A DNA stretch of 8,529 nucleotides from JAHFLF01 sp964560145. GTDB taxonomy: Bacteria; Patescibacteriota; Minisyncoccia; UBA6257; 1-14-0-10-44-23. Shown in pieces: positions 4,212 to 8,529 of this stretch (positions within the stretch are counted from its first letter, which is position 1; each line of letters begins with the position of its first letter). Location: assembly GCA_964560145.1 (NCBI GenBank), contig CAZLKS010000031.1:1-8529 (forward strand). Reading direction: 5' to 3'. The translations under genes and the position numbers were made by a program. The notes under the pieces were generated by a model. The model ran no database searches. It saw only the letters and a program-made list of their open reading frames with translations, and was not told the origin of the DNA.

Positions 4212-6694
4212 GTGAGCTTCAATCAACTTATTTCTATCGAGAGCCGCGGCTACATATGACCATTGCCGGCCGGTTCATTGTTCGCTTGTTGACGTATGGG
4301 GCGTATGGAGTTGCGGCAATTGTTGGACTCATCGCATGGGGGTCTAATGTGCCCGAGCTACATGCAGTTGGCAGCTTAACTTTTCTCTTCTTATTTTCTC
4401 GCCTCTTCGCAATTAATAAGCCTGAACGCTCGCTCGCGCAGCTTACGCCGCGTCACCCGAATATTGCGGTATACATGGCACCTGATAGTTATCACATTAT
4501 TGAAGCCGCCACTGATAAGGTGGCACTTCATGGGGGTGATATTCGTTTATATATACTCAAGATGTTGGTAGAGAGGCCAGAGATAAAGCAAGTGTTGATA
4601 CGGCTCGATGTCGATGCCGCCGCCTTCTTGCATAAGACCGAGCAATACATACAGGAGTCTCGGGCGCGAGTTAGGAGTCGCGAGCAGATGATGCAAGATA
4701 TTGATGGCTTAGTGATGACTGCTTTCGGCAAGGCAAAGAATAATTATGGGCGTGCTATTAGTCCGCATTATTTGTTTGGCGCTTTTGGTGGCGTAGAAGA
4801 AGAGCATATTAAGAGACTCTTTACTCTTTTTAATGTAACAACGGAAGATGTCGAGGTTGCGTTTCTGTTTGGAAAGGGGAGAAAGAGTAGTCTCAGTAAG
4901 TTCTCAACTAAACCGTTTAGGCGAAGGCATCGAGTTATGAATCGAGCGTGGACTGCTCGACCAACGCCAACGCTTGATGAGTTCAGTCTGGATTTGACCG
5001 ACTTCGCCAGAAATCAAGGAGGGTCAATTCTTGTGGGTCATCAAGCAGAGTATCTGCGATTACTGAACGTACTCTGTCGTCCAGGGAATCCCAATGCTTT
5101 GTTAGTTGGAGACCCGGGGAGCGGTAAGTCGGCGCTGCTGAACTATCTTGCCTTTGAGATATCACGTGACCGCGTGCCGGCACAACTTTTTGACCATCGA
5201 TTGGTGCAGTTGTCACTAAGCGACTTGTCTGCTGGCGCAGAGCCTGTTGAGATTCAGGCGCGATTGAAGCGGGTTGTGAGCGAGATAGTCGCGGCTGGTA
5301 ACGTCATTCTTTGCATTCCAGATTTGCACCTACTGCTGAAGAGTGGCGAGCATCAGTTTTCTGATGCCGACATTCTGATGCCAGCAATTAAGGAAGGGCA
5401 GTTCTCGGTTGTCGGTACAACGTATCCCAAGGAGTATAAGCAGCACATTCAGCCCGACAATGAGTTGGCTGGTTGTTTTGAGCAGATTGTTGTTGCCGAG
5501 CTCTCTGAGCCGGAGGCGGTACGTTATTTGGTGTATGCCAGCCTTGTACTGGAAGCAGGTTCCGGCATCACCATTACCTTTAAATCGATAAAAGAAGCTG
5601 CTCGCATTGCTCATAAATACTTCCGTCAAAAGTTGTTGCCGAGTAGTGCTGAAGACCTAATGAAGGAGGCGCTCGCCGGTGTCGCACTTCGCCGAGAAAG
5701 GGTGTTGAAGCCCGACGACATCGTTTCAACGGCCGAGCGGAAAGTTAACATTAAGATGCATACTGCCAATCAAGATGAGGTTAATAAGCTGCTGAATCTT
5801 GAGTCGAGTATCCATGAACGTTTTATTGATCAAGAGGAGGCGGTGAGGGCTGTTGCAAACGCGCTTCGAGAGTATCGAGCCGGCGTTAATCGAGCTGGAG
5901 GGCCCATTGCCAGTTTCTTATTTTGTGGGCCAACGGGTGTTGGTAAAACAGAACTCTCAAAGTTGGTTGCCGAGACTCAGTTTGGCAGCAAAGAACTCAT
6001 GGCTCGTTTTGATATGACTGAGTATCAAGATAAGCAGAGTTTGTATCGGCTCATTGGTTCCCCAGATGGCACCATGCGCGGCATTTTAACCGAGGCAGTT
6101 GAGGAACGGCCGTATAGCTTGGTGTTGCTCGATGAGTTTGAGAAGGCTCATCCGGATGTTCTGAACCTGTTCCTACAAGTGCTAGATGATGGAAGATTGA
6201 CCGATAGTCTTGGTAGGACGGTTGATTTTCAAAACACCATTATTATCGCCACGAGCAATGCTCACTCGGTTCTCATTAAGGAGGAACTTGAGAAGGGTGT
6301 AGCGATAACAAGTATTGCCGACACGATTAAGAAGAGATTAACCGAATACTTTAAGCCGGAGCTCATTAATCGCTTTTCACAGGTAGTTGTGTTCAAGCCT
6401 CTTTCTCAGGAGGATATTGTTGCTGTGGCTCGGCTCAATCTAGCAGACTTAAGTAAGACACTGTCTGAATCGCAAGCTGTTACTCTGCGCTATACCGAAC
6501 CGGCAATCCGTGAGATAGCTCGCCGAGGGTACGATCCATTATTTGGAGCGCGTCCACTTCGCCAAGCCATTAATGACAATCTTCGAAGTGTGTTAGCAGA
6601 GAAGCTTCTGCGCGGGAATATTCTGAAAGGGGACACCATTACCGTAGCATTTGAAGACGGGAGCTTCTCGTTCGAGAAACAAAGCGATTTATAG
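4208..6694 (+). CDS. Membrane-anchored, divergent ClpC/ClpB-type double AAA+ ATPase, 828 aa
   Basis: This is a Clp/Hsp100-family protein-remodelling ATPase. Two predicted membrane helices (about 22-45 and 53-69) precede a ClpN-like helical region (about 95-225). D1 has Walker A GDPGSGKS (301-308), but Walker B ends I-P-D-L-H (370-374) where the family has I-D-E-I-H, the arginine-finger site reads AGCF (421-424), and the KYRG pore loop is missing. No M-domain insertion is evident between D1 and D2. D2 has Walker A GPTGVGKT (574-581), Walker B LVLLDE (638-643), sensor-1 TSN (682-684), arginine finger R722 and sensor-2 GARPLR (780-785). Its GYVG pore loop is replaced by a shorter GTMRG (621-625), and no IGL/VGF-type ClpP loop is seen. 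I infer ATP hydrolysis by D2 only, at the inner membrane, possibly without ClpP. The start at 4208 is set by the ATGA overlap; an ATG at 4145 would lie inside the preceding gene. Confidence 0.9.
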   Translation: MSELQSTYFYREPRLHMTIAGRFIVRLLTYGAYGVAAIVGLIAWGSNVPELHAVGSLTFLFLFSRLFAINKPERSLAQLTPRHPNIAVYMAPDSYHIIEAATDKVALHGGDIRLYILKMLVERPEIKQVLIRLDVDAAAFLHKTEQYIQESRARVRSREQMMQDIDGLVMTAFGKAKNNYGRAISPHYLFGAFGGVEEEHIKRLFTLFNVTTEDVEVAFLFGKGRKSSLSKFSTKPFRRRHRVMNRAWTARPTPTLDEFSLDLTDFARNQGGSILVGHQAEYLRLLNVLCRPGNPNALLVGDPGSGKSALLNYLAFEISRDRVPAQLFDHRLVQLSLSDLSAGAEPVEIQARLKRVVSEIVAAGNVILCIPDLHLLLKSGEHQFSDADILMPAIKEGQFSVVGTTYPKEYKQHIQPDNELAGCFEQIVVAELSEPEAVRYLVYASLVLEAGSGITITFKSIKEAARIAHKYFRQKLLPSSAEDLMKEALAGVALRRERVLKPDDIVSTAERKVNIKMHTANQDEVNKLLNLESSIHERFIDQEEAVRAVANALREYRAGVNRAGGPIASFLFCGPTGVGKTELSKLVAETQFGSKELMARFDMTEYQDKQSLYRLIGSPDGTMRGILTEAVEERPYSLVLLDEFEKAHPDVLNLFLQVLDDGRLTDSLGRTVDFQNTIIIATSNAHSVLIKEELEKGVAITSIADTIKKRLTEYFKPELINRFSQVVVFKPLSQEDIVAVARLNLADLSKTLSESQAVTLRYTEPAIREIARRGYDPLFGARPLRQAINDNLRSVLAEKLLRGNILKGDTITVAFEDGSFSFEKQSDL

Positions 6695-6701
6695 GCGTGG
6701 C

Positions 6702-6730
6702 TTGGTTACCGACGCGTTCTGTGGTATTAT
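6702..6730 (+). promoter_or_regulatory. Predicted promoter of the Nudix gene, placing the transcript start at the ATG
   Basis: TTGGTT (6702-6707) and TATTAT (6725-6730) are spaced exactly 17 bp. Seven bases separate the -10 from the ATG at 6738, so transcription should begin at about 6736-6738 and the message would be leaderless. The element lies in the 43-bp gap after the ClpC-like stop and partly resets expression of the last plus-strand gene. Confidence 0.6.
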
Positions 6731-6737
6731 CAAACCA

Positions 6738-7259
6738 ATGGACCAGCCAAAGGCTGTGATAACACCTGCTCTTGATGAGCAGGCTCAAAAATCTGTTTCT
6801 GCCGGAATCATAATCTTCAGAAGGTCTTCGGAGGGGATTAAGTTTCTGTTGCTCTACCACGGTAAGGGCTATTGGAATTTTCCGAAAGGACGGCTAGAAG
6901 CGGGGGAGAGGAGTTGGCAAGCAGCCTTCCGGGAAGTCCGCGAGGAAACAGGCTTGAAGAGCACTGACCTGAAGCTCGTTCAGGACTTCAAATCGTTCGA
7001 GAAGTTCTATTTCCATCACGCCGGTCAGAAGATATTTCGCGTTATCATACTCTACATGGCTGAAACGACGAAGAAGGCGATTGTACTTGAAGGGGACCAT
7101 GAAGATGGATATGGATGGTTTAGCTTTGCCGAAGCCAAAAAGATGTTGTCGAAGCACAAGGACAATCTGAGTATTTTGCAGCGTGCGTACAACTTCTTAC
7201 ACCGTAGACAACCACAAGCAAAGCAGCGAGTGCATATTCAACCACCGTCGCATAAGTAG
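6738..7259 (+). CDS. Nudix hydrolase, diadenosine-tetraphosphatase-like, 173 aa
   Basis: The protein has a complete Nudix signature, GX5EX7REUXEEXGU, at residues 51-73: G51, E57, REV at 65-67, EE at 69-70, G72 and L73. This is the metal-binding site that hydrolyses nucleoside diphosphates linked to another group. The preceding SAGIIIFRR (21-29) and WNFPKG (46-51) resemble asymmetric Ap4A hydrolases (NUDT2-like), so cleavage of dinucleoside polyphosphates or a related nucleotide-cleaning role is likely; the exact substrate cannot be read from sequence. The last 20 residues are basic and unstructured. The start at 6738 is preferred over an in-frame ATG at 6651 because the latter overlaps the ClpC-like gene by 44 bp and adds 29 residues of non-Nudix sequence, and because a good promoter points at 6738. 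Transcription ends at the hairpin at 7261-7293, directly after the TAG stop. Confidence 0.9.
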   Translation: MDQPKAVITPALDEQAQKSVSAGIIIFRRSSEGIKFLLLYHGKGYWNFPKGRLEAGERSWQAAFREVREETGLKSTDLKLVQDFKSFEKFYFHHAGQKIFRVIILYMAETTKKAIVLEGDHEDGYGWFSFAEAKKMLSKHKDNLSILQRAYNFLHRRQPQAKQRVHIQPPSHK

Positions 7260-7260
7260 A

Positions 7261-7293
7261 AATTAAAAACCGCCTTTTCGGCGGTTTTTAATT
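7261..7293. terminator. Perfect bidirectional intrinsic terminator between the Nudix gene and rplT
   Basis: A 14-bp perfect inverted repeat has arms AATTAAAAACCGCC (7261-7274) and GGCGGTTTTTAATT (7280-7293) around a 5-base loop. A GC-rich core is flanked by A and T runs, so it works as a hairpin plus U tract on both strands. It serves the converging Nudix and rplT transcripts. Confidence 0.92.
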
Positions 7294-7302
7294 GATAGTA
7301 GA

Positions 7303-7650
7303 CTAAGCTTTCACTTTGGCGACAATCTGGTTGAAGATTGCTGGCTGGTGCTCGGCGAGGTCTGCCATTATCTTTCTATCGAGCTTCACGTTGGCTTTTT
7401 TGAGGGCACCAATCAACTTACTGTAGCTAATACCCTGTTCTTTCGAGGCGATACCCATCTTGGCACTCCAGACGCGACGGTAATTTCGCTTCTTTTCTTT
7501 GCGGCCTTGGAAGGCGTGGGTCCAAGCATGCAAGAGGGCTTCTTTGGCGGCGCGCTCTTTGCTCTTACGGCCCCATTTAAAGCCTTTGGTATACTTTAAA
7601 ATTTTGCTGCGCTTCTTGTTGGCGTTTGTGCCGCGTTTTACTCTTGTCAT
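7303..7650 (-). CDS. rplT: 50S ribosomal protein L20, 115 aa
   Basis: L20 binds 23S rRNA and is needed early in large-subunit assembly; in several bacteria it also represses its own operon. The sequence shows the typical basic N-terminal tail (MTRVKRGTNANKKRSKILKYTKGFKWGRKS) followed by the globular helical region with RNYRRVWSAKMGIASKEQG (75-93 area) and LDRKIMADLAEHQPAIF near the C-terminus. The length of about 115 residues is normal. It is the third gene of the infC-rpmI-rplT cluster and lies 72 bp downstream of rpmI, a spacer that carries an interspersed-repeat-like element. No clear SD precedes the ATG at 7650. It ends at TAG 7305-7303, next to the bidirectional terminator. Confidence 0.97.
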   Translation of the reverse strand: MTRVKRGTNANKKRSKILKYTKGFKWGRKSKERAAKEALLHAWTHAFQGRKEKKRNYRRVWSAKMGIASKEQGISYSKLIGALKKANVKLDRKIMADLAEHQPAIFNQIVAKVKA

Positions 7651-7679
7651 GTGTTTATAATCTTTTTATTGTTTTACAA

Positions 7680-7702
7680 ATCCTTCGAGTGCTCAGGATG
7701 AC
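7680..7702. repeat. Interspersed-repeat-like hairpin in the rpmI-rplT spacer
   Basis: On the plus strand ATCCTTCG (7680-7687) and GCTCAGGATGAC (7691-7702) are separated by AGT, with ATCCT/AGGAT arms (7680-7684 and 7695-7699) forming a hairpin. This matches from memory a short palindromic motif scattered in intergenic DNA of many environmental bacterial genomes (ATCCTTCG...GCTCAGGATGAC). Only one copy is present here, so repeat status rests on recall, not on this window. Confidence 0.5.
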
Positions 7703-7722
7703 CCTGGTGGCTATCGCAAAGG

Positions 7723-7944
7723 TTAGTTTGCTTTATTTGGCCGTGCTGCTTTGTTGAGGTGCAGCGTTCGGTTCATTTCCTGACGAATCAGACGAGTATC
7801 GGATTTGTGAACCATGCCGTCAGAGCCAATACGACGCTTGTGATTCTCGGTCTTTCGCGTGCCGTTGTGGCCAGAGCCCATGTGGCGGCGAATGATTTTA
7901 CCGTTCTTGGTGATTCGAATACGTTTTGCAAGTGATTTCTTCAT
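7723..7944 (-). CDS. rpmI: 50S ribosomal protein L35, 73 aa
   Basis: L35 is a small, very basic 23S rRNA-binding protein of the large subunit. The N-terminus KKSLAKRIRITKNGKIIRRH matches the family's KKSxAKRFxxTxxGKIxRR pattern, and RKTENHKRRI plus VHKSDTRLIRQEM match the later KR-rich and C-terminal helical parts. At 73 residues it is slightly longer than the usual 64-66 because of a C-terminal extension (about 61-73). The gene lies between infC and rplT, the order conserved across bacteria. The start is ATG at 7944. No SD is visible, but a good promoter lies about 70 bp upstream, so it can be transcribed independently of infC. Confidence 0.95.
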   Translation of the reverse strand: MKKSLAKRIRITKNGKIIRRHMGSGHNGTRKTENHKRRIGSDGMVHKSDTRLIRQEMNRTLHLNKAARPNKAN

Positions 7945-7989
7945 GATTTTCTATGCGAAATACGAATTAATATACTGAAGTACTAAATT

Positions 7990-8003
7990 GCTGCCCAAGC
8001 AGC
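7990..8003 (-). ncRNA. Small hairpin in the rpmI leader
   Basis: On the minus strand GCTGC-TTGG-GCAGC forms a 5-bp stem with a 4-base loop about 5-18 bases after the predicted transcription start. It could stabilise the leader or belong to a ribosomal-protein binding site, since L20 autoregulation at this operon is known in Bacillus and E. coli. Similarity to a known L20 leader was not established. Confidence 0.3.
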
Positions 8004-8014
8004 GAATAGGAAGT

Positions 8015-8043
8015 ATAGTACCAGAACATTATTAAAAGTGCAA
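8015..8043 (-). promoter_or_regulatory. Internal promoter for rpmI-rplT
   Basis: On the minus strand TTGCAC (8043-8038), a 17-bp spacer and TACTAT (8020-8015) preceded by TGG form a good extended -10 promoter in the 192-bp infC-rpmI spacer. Transcription would start near 8008 and give a leader of about 64 bases. The rest of the spacer holds only a weak hairpin after infC (8084-8091 with 8111-8118). Confidence 0.6.
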
Positions 8044-8136
8044 GTAGTTTGTAGTTGCGACGAGGTATTCACGAATAGCGAAGAAACGGAAAGCCGAGAG
8101 ACAAGATTTGTTCCGTCTTTGCATTTCGCAGCGTTA

Positions 8137-8529
8137 TTACTTCTTTGCAATCACAATCATCAAGCCGCCGCGGCCACCCGGACCCATCGGACTGTTGATT
8201 TTGTAGGGAGTGGTAATCATCGCCAGGAACTCATTCATCTTTTGCTTAGCAAATTGCATGTTTCCTTTCTCACGGCCACGGAGCTGCATCAAAACTTCAA
8301 CTGGGTGACCCTCAGCCATAAACTCAGCGATGCGGCCAACCTTCATAATCAGGTCATTCTTTTGTTCGCGAATACTAATCTGAATTTGTTTACTGCCCGA
8401 ACCGACACGTTGTGCGGCACGCTGCTTCTTTTCTTTCTTCTCCTGCTGATAGCGGAACTTATCGTAGGCGATGAGCTTAGCAACGGGCGGGACGGCAACA
8501 GGGGAAATCTCAACGAGGTCGAGTCCTTT
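8137..8529 (-). CDS. infC: Translation initiation factor IF-3, 5' end cut by the window
   Basis: IF-3 binds the 30S subunit, keeps it free of the 50S subunit and checks the start codon and initiator tRNA. The visible 130 codons start mid-gene at 8529. GLDLVEISPVAVPPVAKLIAY is the end of the N-domain (families usually have PPVCKIMDYGKF, here Ala replaces Cys), followed by a basic linker (KKEKKQRA) and a C-domain with LRGREKG and a terminal GGRGGLMIVIAKK. The usual RPGTDEHD-type stretch is replaced by SIREQKND, and a Gly/Pro-rich PMGPGG insertion precedes the last strand. These differences fit a CPR-type divergent IF-3. About 35-45 N-terminal residues lie beyond the window. A shorter frame starting at the internal ATG at 8346 is not the gene start, because the homology continues upstream. 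The stop is TAA at 8139-8137. Confidence 0.95.
   Translation of the reverse strand, partial: KGLDLVEISPVAVPPVAKLIAYDKFRYQQEKKEKKQRAAQRVGSGSKQIQISIREQKNDLIMKVGRIAEFMAEGHPVEVLMQLRGREKGNMQFAKQKMNEFLAMITTPYKINSPMGPGGRGGLMIVIAKK

Noticed and set aside
6651..6737. Upstream in-frame ATG giving a 202-residue Nudix protein
   Set aside because: It overlaps the ClpC-like gene by 44 bp, adds residues outside the Nudix fold, and lies upstream of a well-formed promoter pointing at 6738.
7651..7680. TATAAA just before the rplT ATG as a promoter
   Set aside because: It ends 3 bases before the start codon, so transcription would begin inside the gene, and the upstream TTGTAA is only 14 bp away.
8084..8118. 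Hairpin after infC (TTCCGTCT with AAACGGAA) as a terminator
   Set aside because: The loop is about 19 bases, the stem is 8 bp with a G-U pair, and no T tract follows on the minus strand.

Overview
The window most likely comes from a Candidate Phyla Radiation (Patescibacteria, Parcubacteria-like) bacterium. The evidence is a very divergent infC-rpmI-rplT locus, a membrane-tethered and degenerate ClpC-like ATPase, many lineage-specific small proteins, tight spacing, and a near absence of Shine-Dalgarno (SD) sites before most genes. TGA is used as a stop, so the standard bacterial code applies. The lineage is inferred from protein character alone; no 16S gene or marker search was possible.

Layout. 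Minus strand, 5-2845: a two-gene unit encoding a HEIGH zinc-metallopeptidase-like protein followed by a 666-residue coiled-coil protein of unknown function. A 115-bp divergent region follows. Plus strand, 2961-3266: a small charged helical protein. Plus strand, 3333-3772: a GC-rich mini-operon of two small membrane proteins, the second only 53 residues. Its genes overlap by ATGA, both carry SD sites, and a strong hairpin terminator follows (3781-3824). Plus strand, 3864-6694: a 115-residue membrane protein coupled by an ATGA overlap to an 828-residue membrane-anchored ClpC/ClpB-type AAA+ protein. Plus strand, 6738-7259: a Nudix hydrolase with its own promoter. A perfect bidirectional terminator (7261-7293) separates it from the minus-strand translation genes rplT, rpmI and infC, the last cut by the window edge.

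How the genes fit together. The right end is the conserved initiation-factor/ribosomal-protein operon, here with an added promoter in front of rpmI. The centre looks like a membrane-associated AAA+ remodelling machine plus an adjacent membrane partner. Its first ATPase ring appears hydrolytically dead (Walker B Asp to Pro, arginine fingers missing). The second ring keeps its ATPase residues but lacks the usual tyrosine pore loop and the ClpP-docking tripeptide. Several promoters place the predicted transcription start at or within a few bases of the start codon, which suggests leaderless translation. The GC-rich SD-led mini-operon stands out against this background and may be a transferred cassette.

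No tRNA, rRNA, CRISPR array, transposase or integrase was seen. No gene-free stretch exceeds 300 bases; the largest is the 192-bp infC-rpmI spacer.
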